Shown here piece by piece: positions 1-5,166 of a DNA stretch of 5,292 nucleotides (its first letter is position 1; every line of letters starts with the position of its first letter). Source of the DNA: Candidatus Bathyarchaeota archaeon (GTDB lineage: Archaea; Thermoproteota; Bathyarchaeia; Bathyarchaeales; DTEX01); NCBI GenBank assembly GCA_021158305.1, contig JAGGUU010000017.1, forward strand, positions 1-5,292, read 5' to 3'. The notes beneath the pieces are model-generated. The model saw only the letters and a program-made list of their open reading frames with translations. It was not told the DNA's origin and made no database searches. The translations under genes were made by a program, and so were the position numbers.

Positions 1-1037
1 ACATGGAGCTTGTCCAAAGCAACGCCAGCGACTACAGAACAGCAGATGCTGTTCAAAGATTTGCGGGAAGAGCGAGTCAGTATGGAACTCTCTTCGGAAA
101 GAAGAGGCTGATACTCTTCGACGAGATCGATGGAATAACTGGAAGCGCCGATCGTGGAGGCCTCCGCGTTATAACGCAGATAATTAAGAAGACAGATTCT
201 CCAATAATCCTAATTGCTAATGATGCCTATAATCCACGATTCTCCACTCTCAGAAGTTTCTGTCAGCTCATAGAGTTTAAGAGACTTAGCAAGACGCAGA
301 TAGCCCGGTTACTTGCTAGGATCTGCGCCATGGAGGGAATTCAAGCCGATCCTGAAGCGCTTAAGCTCATAGCTGAAAGGGCTAATGGAGACGTAAGGGC
401 AGCTATAAATGATCTTCAAGCATTGGCTGAGGGAAAGAAGAGGCTGGCTTTCGACGATGCCGCGTGGCTGAGAAGCAGGGACCATAAAGAAGTGATCTTT
501 AATGTTCTCAGGAGAATCTTTTACGCCGGAAGCATCAGAAGCGCTTTGAGAGCAGCTCAAGAGACAGATGTTGACTTAGACATGCTTCTCGAATGGATAT
601 ACGAGAATCTTCCGTATCATGTGAAAGATCCAAAGGAGCTAGCGTCCGCGATGGAGATGATCGCGCTTGCAGATATATACCGCGGAAGAATAGCAACAAC
701 GCAGGATTGGAGCTTGATGCGGTACTACATAGACTTCATGACCGCTGGCGTATCGACTTCATGGAGTAAAAAGTCGCATGGGTGGACACCGTTCCGTTTT
801 CCATCACGCATAGCAACCATGTCTAGATCCAAAGCAGAGCGAGGGATGCTTAAGGAGATAGGACTAAGGATAGGTAGAAGATGTCATGTATCGGCTGACC
901 GTGCCGCAAAGGATGTTATTCCGTTTCTGCGGATAATCTTCCAGAATGATCCAGAGATGAGGAAGGGCTTAGCAAGATGGTTTGGCCTAGATGAGGAGAT
1001 GGTCGATTACATAATGGGAAAGAAGCCAGTAAGCTAA
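1..1037 (+). CDS. rfcL: Replication factor C large subunit (clamp loader), 5'-truncated
   Basis: RfcL is the large ATPase subunit of the archaeal clamp loader, which with RfcS opens the PCNA ring and loads it on primed DNA. The visible 344 residues start inside the AAA+ domain. The family NASD motif is at 7-10, Walker B (LILFDEIDG) at 36-44, sensor 1 (IANDAYNP) at 71-78, LRSFCQLIEFKRL at 83-95, and sensor 2 (GDVRAAINDLQ) at 129-139 with Arg132. The helical collar domain follows (about 160-335), including LEWIYENLP and DFMTAGV. The N-terminal roughly 60-70 residues with Walker A lie off the left edge, so the ATG at position 3 is an internal Met, not the start. The C-terminus stops just after the collar (MGKKPVS) with no lysine-rich tail and no visible PCNA-interacting (PIP) box. 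The gene ends in TAA and converges on moaB. Identification is firm. Confidence 0.95.
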   Translation, partial: MELVQSNASDYRTADAVQRFAGRASQYGTLFGKKRLILFDEIDGITGSADRGGLRVITQIIKKTDSPIILIANDAYNPRFSTLRSFCQLIEFKRLSKTQIARLLARICAMEGIQADPEALKLIAERANGDVRAAINDLQALAEGKKRLAFDDAAWLRSRDHKEVIFNVLRRIFYAGSIRSALRAAQETDVDLDMLLEWIYENLPYHVKDPKELASAMEMIALADIYRGRIATTQDWSLMRYYIDFMTAGVSTSWSKKSHGWTPFRFPSRIATMSRSKAERGMLKEIGLRIGRRCHVSADRAAKDVIPFLRIIFQNDPEMRKGLARWFGLDEEMVDYIMGKKPVS

Positions 1038-1038
1038 G

Positions 1039-1053
1039 GTGTTTTCTTTTTAA
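1039..1053 (+). terminator. T-rich transcription terminator after rfcL
   Basis: The 18-bp spacer between the rfcL stop and the convergent moaB stop contains TTTTCTTTTT on the plus strand. Archaeal RNA polymerase typically stops on such T-tracts without a hairpin. The minus strand here is A-rich, so this would not stop moaB transcription, which may run on antisense into rfcL. Confidence 0.5.
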
Positions 1054-1055
1054 GG

Positions 1056-1589
1056 CTACTCTTCACGCGCATGCTTGATGATGTGGCCTGCCTCTGGAAG
1101 TATGAGCTTCTTAAGAGCTAGAGAGACTGCTTGAGGGGAGCCGGGAAGGCAGAATATAGCTTTTCCCTTAGCCACTCCGGCCAGTGCTCTCGTAAGGATG
1201 GCAGCCGACCCTATTCTTTCATAGCTTAAAGCCCTAAAGATCTCGCCGAATCCAGGCATCTCCTTTTCGAGTAGCGGCTGAACAGTCTCTATTGTAACGT
1301 CCTCTGGGCTTATTCCAGTCCCGCCTGAAAAGATTATGGCATCAACCTTACGTGACTTTAGAGCTCTCATCAAAACTCGCTGTATCTGCGTCTTATCATC
1401 CGGGATTATCCTACGCATAGTTACGGCGTGACCGTTCTCTTTAAGCATTTTTACAATCAAGTCTCCTGAGGGATCATTAAGTCTCCTAAACTCGGAGAAT
1501 TCCTTATATCGCGATGTACTGCAGATGATCACCGCAAATTTTAGATATTCTGGAGCCCTAGCCTTATGCTCATCAACAGTCCTGCTCAT
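1056..1589 (-). CDS. moaB: Molybdenum cofactor biosynthesis protein MoaB (MogA/MoaB family)
   Basis: This is a MoaB/MogA-fold protein of 177 aa, a normal length for MoaB. In archaea MoaB is thought to carry out the MogA-type adenylylation of molybdopterin before Mo or W insertion; it acts in the cytosol. The family pattern is clear: an N-terminal lead-in (EHKARAP, 7-13), a first strand at 17-24 (KFAVIICS), DPSGDLI at 39-45, the signature GGTGISPEDVTIE at 89-101, the MPGFGEIFR helix at 111-119, and CLPGSPQAV at 147-155. The ATG start sits in an ATGA overlap with the moaC stop, preceded by AGGTGA 10 nt upstream inside the moaC 3' end. This indicates translational coupling in a moaC-moaB operon. 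MogA is a close paralogue, but length and signature favour MoaB. It ends in TAG, convergent with rfcL. Confidence 0.93.
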   Translation of the reverse strand: MSRTVDEHKARAPEYLKFAVIICSTSRYKEFSEFRRLNDPSGDLIVKMLKENGHAVTMRRIIPDDKTQIQRVLMRALKSRKVDAIIFSGGTGISPEDVTIETVQPLLEKEMPGFGEIFRALSYERIGSAAILTRALAGVAKGKAIFCLPGSPQAVSLALKKLILPEAGHIIKHAREE

Positions 1590-2026
1590 AGACTCTTCTT
1601 CACCTTCCTGACGACATGTATATCGCTGACTATAGTGTACGGATACTGTCCCTCTGAATCCTTCTCGTACTGTTTAGTCATATCCCATATTGTGAGTAAT
1701 GCAACTGCGGTTGCAACGAGTGCCTCCATCTCAACTCCTGTTTGAGCTCTAGTCTTAACTGTGGATTCAACCTCCACAGTGTTAGAATCGGATATCCTAA
1801 CGTCAACTCTGATATTTGTTAATGGGATGGGATGACAGAGGGGAATAATATTGCTTGTGTTCTTCGCTGCCAGTATTCCTGCAATCTTCGCGGCGGAGAT
1901 AGGATCTCCCTTCTCAACCTTCCCTTCAATGATTCTCTTAACGGTCTCAGCTCTGAGCCTTATTCTTCCCTTAGCCGTCGCCTCCCTGAATGTTTCAGCC
2001 TTACTAGTTATGTCGACCATTGACAT
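1586..2026 (-). CDS. moaC: Cyclic pyranopterin monophosphate synthase MoaC
   Basis: MoaC converts the MoaA product 3',8-cyclo-7,8-dihydro-GTP into cyclic pyranopterin monophosphate, an early step of molybdenum/tungsten cofactor synthesis. The protein is 146 aa, usual for archaeal MoaC. Visible motifs are the N-terminal MVDIT (3-7), KGDPISAAKIAGILAAKNT (39-57), PLCHPI (62-67), GVEMEAL (97-103), IWDMTK (113-118) and EKDSEGQYPYT (121-131). Lys39, Lys55, His65, Asp115 and Lys118 line up at a near-constant offset with E. coli Lys51, Lys67, His77, Asp128 and Lys131, so the active site looks intact. Two in-frame ATGs compete (2026 and 2020). GGTG at 2033-2036 is 6 nt before the first and 12 nt before the second, which favours the first. 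It overlaps moaB by 4 bp and lies 40 bp downstream of the coiled-coil gene. No moaA, moaD, moaE or moeA is in the window. Confidence 0.96.
   Translation of the reverse strand: MSMVDITSKAETFREATAKGRIRLRAETVKRIIEGKVEKGDPISAAKIAGILAAKNTSNIIPLCHPIPLTNIRVDVRISDSNTVEVESTVKTRAQTGVEMEALVATAVALLTIWDMTKQYEKDSEGQYPYTIVSDIHVVRKVKKSL
1600..1605 (-). promoter_or_regulatory. Shine-Dalgarno site for moaB inside moaC
   Basis: The minus strand reads AGGTGA 10 nt upstream of the moaB ATG, within the last codons of moaC (Lys-Val-Lys-Lys-Ser-Leu-stop). It is a strong archaeal ribosome binding site. Together with the ATGA overlap, it supports reinitiation or coupled translation of moaB. Confidence 0.65.
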
Positions 2027-2032
2027 TTAAGA

Positions 2033-2036
2033 CACC
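2033..2036 (-). promoter_or_regulatory. Shine-Dalgarno site deciding the moaC start
   Basis: The minus strand reads TTGGTGTCTTAA before the ATG at 2026. The GGTG core is spaced 6 nt from this ATG and 12 nt from the second in-frame ATG at 2020, so the longer MSMVDIT form is preferred. Confidence 0.5.
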
Positions 2037-2066
2037 AAGAGAAGTGGCTATTTACACAGTAAAATG

Positions 2067-2687
2067 CTATCCTTCGCTTTTCTCCTCAGATATTGGCTGA
2101 AACTTTGACAGTTCATCAGATACAGCATCTAAGCTATTCTTTAAATCTTTCAAGGCCTGCTCAATGTTTAGGATTGATAAATTAAGATTTTTGATCGCCC
2201 TTTTTAGATTCTCGAATCGGATGAAGGATGCCTCGGGAATAGATACCGCGGAAAGGTACTCCTTAGCATCGTAAACTTCTTTGAGTCTAAGAATTGTAGA
2301 TAAGCTCTTAGATGGGTTCTCTCGTATCTTCTTAGCTAGCTCTAAAAGGTTCGCGCCTTCTATGGATGCTCTCCTAAGCTCTTCAAGCGCTGCCTTAGAA
2401 TCTCCCTCTGAGCCTTGTTTCTCAAGAGTCTCCTCAAATGCTTTTAAGTGCTCCAGTAATGCATCAACTTGTCTTCTTATAGTCGGAGCTACTTCAGGCT
2501 TTAAAAGAAGCATCAAGTCCCTAAGCTGTCTAGCTAAGTCCCTTAGCGAAGTTATGTCTCTTTCAGATCTTCTCCAAACATCTGTCGGAGTCATTTTCTC
2601 TAAGACAACATTACTAGTTAGATCCGTTGTTATTCTCTGAAGAAGAACTTCAAACTGGCCTATCTTTTCTTCATACTCTTGGATCAC
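2067..2687 (-). CDS. Hypothetical helical, probable coiled-coil protein
   Basis: I do not recognise this protein. With the GTG start at 2687 it is 206 aa. It is almost wholly charged and leucine-rich, with few glycines or prolines and no signal peptide or membrane segment, as expected for long amphipathic helices. Residue ranges are from this start: roughly 35-95 (RRSERDITSLRDLARQLRD and following), 96-130, and 155-195 (ENLKRAIKNLNLSILNIEQ and following), where heptad-like hydrophobic spacing suggests a coiled coil. It ends in a charged tail (SEEKSEG). An upstream TTG at 2717 would add ten residues (through SCLLGVLN). GTG is preferred because AGGGGT lies 7 nt before it, and TTG would sit almost on the likely transcription start. 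The first in-frame ATG comes only about 30 residues in. It is 40 bp upstream of moaC and could be cotranscribed with it, but nothing in its sequence points to cofactor synthesis. A cytosolic scaffold or partner protein is only a guess. Confidence 0.75.
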   Translation of the reverse strand: MIQEYEEKIGQFEVLLQRITTDLTSNVVLEKMTPTDVWRRSERDITSLRDLARQLRDLMLLLKPEVAPTIRRQVDALLEHLKAFEETLEKQGSEGDSKAALEELRRASIEGANLLELAKKIRENPSKSLSTILRLKEVYDAKEYLSAVSIPEASFIRFENLKRAIKNLNLSILNIEQALKDLKNSLDAVSDELSKFQPISEEKSEG

Positions 2688-2694
2688 GTTCAAT

Positions 2695-2700
2695 ACCCCT
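2695..2700 (-). promoter_or_regulatory. Shine-Dalgarno site for the coiled-coil gene (GTG start)
   Basis: The minus strand reads AGGGGT with 7 nt to the GTG at 2687. No comparable purine-rich motif precedes the alternative TTG at 2717, whose upstream sequence is AT-rich. This decides the start in favour of GTG. Confidence 0.5.
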
Positions 2701-2731
2701 AAGAGACAACTCGACAATAATATGAAATGGA

Positions 2732-2819
2732 AGATACGCTAATTAAGCATTTGCATACCTTTTTGTAGATACGCTATTGGAAAATACAAATTAGAATGGC
2801 AGAAAAGGAAAATATGCTA
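2732..2819. repeat. Direct repeat AGATACGCTA in the divergent intergenic region
   Basis: AGATACGCTA occurs exactly at 2732-2741 and 2767-2776, 35 bp apart. A degenerate copy (AAATATGCTA, 2 mismatches) lies at 2810-2819, 43 bp further on. All three are in the same orientation, between the divergent coiled-coil gene and the nucleotide cassette. The first copy overlaps the candidate minus-strand TATA region. This is the arrangement expected of operator sites for a regulator of both units, but chance in AT-rich DNA is possible. Confidence 0.4.
2739..2755 (-). promoter_or_regulatory. Candidate archaeal promoter (BRE/TATA) for the coiled-coil gene and moaCB
   Basis: The minus strand reads GCAAATGCTTAATTAGC, which resembles an A-rich BRE followed by a TATA-like CTTAATTA. 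Transcription would start about 25 nt downstream, near 2713-2718, leaving a leader of about 26-30 nt before the GTG that includes its Shine-Dalgarno site. It is judged by eye only. Confidence 0.35.
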
Positions 2820-2862
2820 AGCAAGAAATCTTATCAATCATGTTGGAAGTAGATTATGAATT

Positions 2863-2866
2863 GAGG
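2863..2866 (+). promoter_or_regulatory. Shine-Dalgarno site supporting a TTG start
   Basis: GAGG lies 8 nt upstream of the TTG at 2875. An in-frame TGA at 2857 blocks any upstream extension, and the next in-frame ATG is about 156 codons in, past the P-loop. The TTG start is therefore the only sensible one. Confidence 0.6.
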
Positions 2867-2874
2867 CTTAAAAA

Positions 2875-3990
2875 TTGAGCAAGACAGTTGTTATCTGCAC
2901 TGGGCAGCCTGGAGCCGGAAGAGACGAGTATCTCCAAGCGCTAAAGTCTCGAAGAGACTTTCACTATTATCACCTATTCGACTACATCGTTAGTGAGGCT
3001 GAGAAGCAGGGCTTTATACTTAACAAGCTGAATGTTCTGGATTTCTATGACAGTAAACCAGATGTGCTGGAGAGTTTTAGAGCATCGGCTTTGAAGAGGA
3101 TAATTGAGGAGATCAGCAAAAGGGACGGCGTGCATGTGATAAGCACTCCGTATCATTTCGAATGGAAGGGAAAATCTTATGATGGGTTGCATCAAGATGA
3201 GGTGAAATCGCTTAACCCGGACATTTTCTTAGTAGTACTCGACGACCTCATACGAGTCAGAGAAAGACTGAAGAAGGATCCTCAATGGAGAGAGTATGAC
3301 TTCACGCTTGTTGAGCTTGCTCAGTGGAGAAGAGCTGAGATAATGGGGGTCTATAAGCTCTCCCGACTTTTCACGCCGCATAAAGAGTTCTATCTAGTCG
3401 CGCGAGAGCATGGAACGGGTCTTCTCGAGGATTTAATCTTCCGTCGCGAAAAGAAGAAGATATACTTAAGTCATCCGATAACAGGCGAAGATGAACGGTT
3501 CTTCAGGAGTGTTCGGAGATTTGCCGAGTCTCTTCAGCCATATTATGCTGTCTTTGATCCCTATATGATTAAAGACTGGGATATAGTTGAAACGTGGAGG
3601 AGGACGAAGAATGAATCTCAAATGAAAAATGAAGAAGTACCCGGGAAGATTGATGTGACGATAGAGTACGCCGACGGCGTTAAGAGATACGAGATTGAAT
3701 CTTGGGATATTGAAACAGCGATAAAGAATATTCGAGCTCAAATCATAGATACTGACTACAAGATAATAGAGAGCTGCCACTATGTCGTTGTTTATCATCC
3801 ACGTGAAGAGATCTCCGCTGGAGTGATGAGTGAGATGATTCAGGCTAAGGCGATGGCGAAGTTCGTTTATGTATTTTATCCCTATGAGCCGAGCCCATTC
3901 TTTGAATGGTACTCGACAAAGATATTCTCGAGAGAAGAGGAAATGATTAACTTCTTAAAAGAGATCGCTGGGAAGGAGCTGATTCCGTAG
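2875..3990 (+). CDS. Fusion: AdkA-like P-loop kinase domain + nucleoside 2-deoxyribosyltransferase-like domain
   Basis: This 371-aa protein appears to join two nucleotide-handling domains. Residues 1-190 resemble archaeal adenylate kinase (AdkA type): strand plus P-loop VVICTGQPGAGRD at 5-17, HLFDYIVSEAEKQG at 33-46, a conserved-looking strand VHVISTPYHF at 86-95 where AdkA has VDTH, LNPDIFLVV at 113-121, and a charged lid-like stretch RERLKKDPQWREYD at 129-142. The Walker A is degenerate: Arg16 and Asp17 replace Lys and Thr/Ser, so kinase activity is doubtful. Residues 193-371 resemble the nucleoside 2-deoxyribosyltransferase fold: KIYLSHPITGEDERFF at 195-210, AVFDPY at 225-230, DYKIIESCHYVVVYHP at 294-309, and SAGVMSEMIQAKAMAK at 314-329, where Glu320 sits at the expected catalytic glutamate. 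A charged insert of about 50 residues (236-288) lies between the halves of this domain. It starts at TTG. An HD hydrolase follows after 37 bp, probably in one operon. Domain calls are by motif reading; substrates are unknown. Confidence 0.8.
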   Translation: MSKTVVICTGQPGAGRDEYLQALKSRRDFHYYHLFDYIVSEAEKQGFILNKLNVLDFYDSKPDVLESFRASALKRIIEEISKRDGVHVISTPYHFEWKGKSYDGLHQDEVKSLNPDIFLVVLDDLIRVRERLKKDPQWREYDFTLVELAQWRRAEIMGVYKLSRLFTPHKEFYLVAREHGTGLLEDLIFRREKKKIYLSHPITGEDERFFRSVRRFAESLQPYYAVFDPYMIKDWDIVETWRRTKNESQMKNEEVPGKIDVTIEYADGVKRYEIESWDIETAIKNIRAQIIDTDYKIIESCHYVVVYHPREEISAGVMSEMIQAKAMAKFVYVFYPYEPSPFFEWYSTKIFSREEEMINFLKEIAGKELIP

Positions 3991-4018
3991 ATGCCCTTTT
4001 TAACATTCGCTGAGCTTA

Positions 4019-4024
4019 GGGTGA
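4019..4024 (+). promoter_or_regulatory. Shine-Dalgarno site of the HD-domain gene
   Basis: GGGTGA precedes the ATG at 4028 by only 3 nt but the adjacent in-frame TTG at 4031 by 6 nt. Initiation may therefore use either codon, a difference of one residue. It lies in the 37-bp spacer after the fusion gene, consistent with cotranscription. Confidence 0.5.
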
Positions 4025-4027
4025 GAT

Positions 4028-5080
4028 ATGTTGAAATATGCGGATCCTAGAAGAAGGCTTCTGAAGGATCTTTCTAGAACATGGGTTCTGCAAAGGTTGA
4101 GGAGGATAGAGCTCTCTGCAATTCCCGAATGGATAGGGTCAAGAGTCGCTGTGGCTTCAAGATATCAACACTCTCTAAGTGTTGGAGAGCTATCGCTGTT
4201 AGTCTCTGGAGAGGACAAGGATGAGCTGCTTCTCTTAACGGCCGCTTCCACGCTTCACGACGTAGGTGTAGGTCCATTTCCTCACCTTTCAGACCAGGTA
4301 ATGGAGGAGATTCTGGGGTTTCCACACGAAGGTGCCGTTAAATTTGCCTTTGAAAATAGCCCACTGAAAGATTCAAGAATCCTTGAGAAGTACGGGCTAG
4401 ACTTGGATGAAGTGGCATCTATAGTTGAAGGAAGCCATAGACTTTCAAAGTTTTTACACGGCCTCCCCGATCTCGACAACGCTGATAACATATATCGTTT
4501 TATCATTAGCATTCCAGGCAGGCCTCTAGGTGAGCCTTCATACACTCCGCAAGAGATAGCGAGGCTAATGTCGCTTGAGGGAAACCTAATATTACCTGAT
4601 GCTCTAAGGAAGAGATGGATAAGCGATTTTAGAAAGGCATACTCTTATCTCAGAGACAACGAGATGAACATGATTGGATGGACCATGCTGGGAAGAGCTC
4701 TCAGACTTCTCAGAGATGAGCTGAACCCGGGTTTTTTCAGATTAACGAATAAGGAAGCCTATTGTCTGATAAAAACGAAGATTCCTAAGATTATTAAGGG
4801 TATTGAGAGAAGAGAATTCCGAATAATCCTTGACCGTAAATACGCTGAATTAAAAGGCGAGGCACGGAAGATCTTGGATTTGTCCAGCTTATGTGGATTA
4901 GAGCAGGCATTATCCGAAGAATTGAATCTTGAAGAATGGATGGTCGGCTTGTCGGTTATTCATACTATGCCGGGTGAAGATCCCAGCTACTGGAGAGTAT
5001 ACCTGGTTTCGTATAGAGGTAACAGTAAACCTAAAGAAGTGCTTGAGAATATTCTTTCAAATTCTATTCCTTTTGAATGA
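4028..5080 (+). CDS. HD-domain phosphohydrolase, SAMHD1/dGTPase-like
   Basis: This 350-aa HD-superfamily protein most resembles dNTP triphosphohydrolases, which cleave dNTPs to deoxynucleoside and triphosphate. The order of motifs matches the SAMHD1-type core: LQRLRRIELS at 21-30, RYQHSLSVGEL at 45-55 (His48), TLHDVGVGPFPHLSD at 75-89 (His77-Asp78 metal pair, His86, Asp89), FPHEGAVKFAFE at 98-109 (His100), and PDLDNADNIYR at 147-157 (Asp150). By position these correspond to SAMHD1 His167, His206/Asp207, His215, Asp218, His233 and Asp311, so a metal-binding catalytic site looks intact. The His usually found in HDxGHxPF is Val81 here. The C-terminal about 190 residues are helical and do not match a domain I recognise. 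It is probably cytosolic, with no signal or membrane segment. It lies 37 bp after the kinase-like/NDT-like gene, which strengthens a nucleotide substrate. Other HD phosphohydrolase substrates cannot be excluded. Confidence 0.85.
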   Translation: MLKYADPRRRLLKDLSRTWVLQRLRRIELSAIPEWIGSRVAVASRYQHSLSVGELSLLVSGEDKDELLLLTAASTLHDVGVGPFPHLSDQVMEEILGFPHEGAVKFAFENSPLKDSRILEKYGLDLDEVASIVEGSHRLSKFLHGLPDLDNADNIYRFIISIPGRPLGEPSYTPQEIARLMSLEGNLILPDALRKRWISDFRKAYSYLRDNEMNMIGWTMLGRALRLLRDELNPGFFRLTNKEAYCLIKTKIPKIIKGIERREFRIILDRKYAELKGEARKILDLSSLCGLEQALSEELNLEEWMVGLSVIHTMPGEDPSYWRVYLVSYRGNSKPKEVLENILSNSIPFE

Positions 5081-5120
5081 AAAGATCGCAAAATTAATGA
5101 TTTGTCATATTTCGGCTCCA

Positions 5121-5159
5121 ATAAAAAATAAGAAAGACATATCATTTTTATTGTCTTTC
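5121..5159. terminator. Bidirectional terminator: 8-bp inverted repeat with T-tracts
   Basis: GAAAGACA (5132-5139) and TGTCTTTC (5152-5159) form a perfect 8-bp stem with a 12-nt loop between two convergent genes. On the plus strand the loop holds TTTTT (5145-5149). On the minus strand the stem is followed by CTTATTTTTTAT (complement of 5121-5132), resembling an intrinsic terminator for the leftward gene. T-tracts alone can terminate archaeal transcription, so the stem may be secondary. Confidence 0.5.
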
Positions 5160-5166
5160 ACGGCAT

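Noticed and set aside
2281..2640. 119-aa plus-strand open frame
   Set aside because: It is antisense to the coiled-coil gene; its Ser/Leu/Phe-rich composition is that of a shadow of Leu/Lys/Glu codons, and no Shine-Dalgarno motif was noticed.
2747..2756. GCATTTGCAT short repeat
   Set aside because: It is only two GCAT units 6 bp apart in AT-rich DNA, too short to separate from chance.
2811..2819. AATATGCTA as a plus-strand TATA box for the fusion gene
   Set aside because: The spacing to a start near 2838 is possible, but the match is weak and the AT-rich region offers several equal candidates; not supportable by eye.
2863..2873. GAGGCTTAAAA as a BRE/TATA promoter
   Set aside because: It would start transcription about 20 nt inside the fusion gene, beyond the required P-loop codons; GAGG is better explained as the Shine-Dalgarno site.
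2718..2874. CRISPR-like or small RNA content in the divergent spacer
   Set aside because: The repeats are only 10 bp, irregularly spaced and few; no stable hairpin or known RNA motif was seen.
3466..3798. 110-aa minus-strand open frame
   Set aside because: It lies inside the NDT-like domain of the fusion gene, whose motifs are clearly coding on the plus strand.
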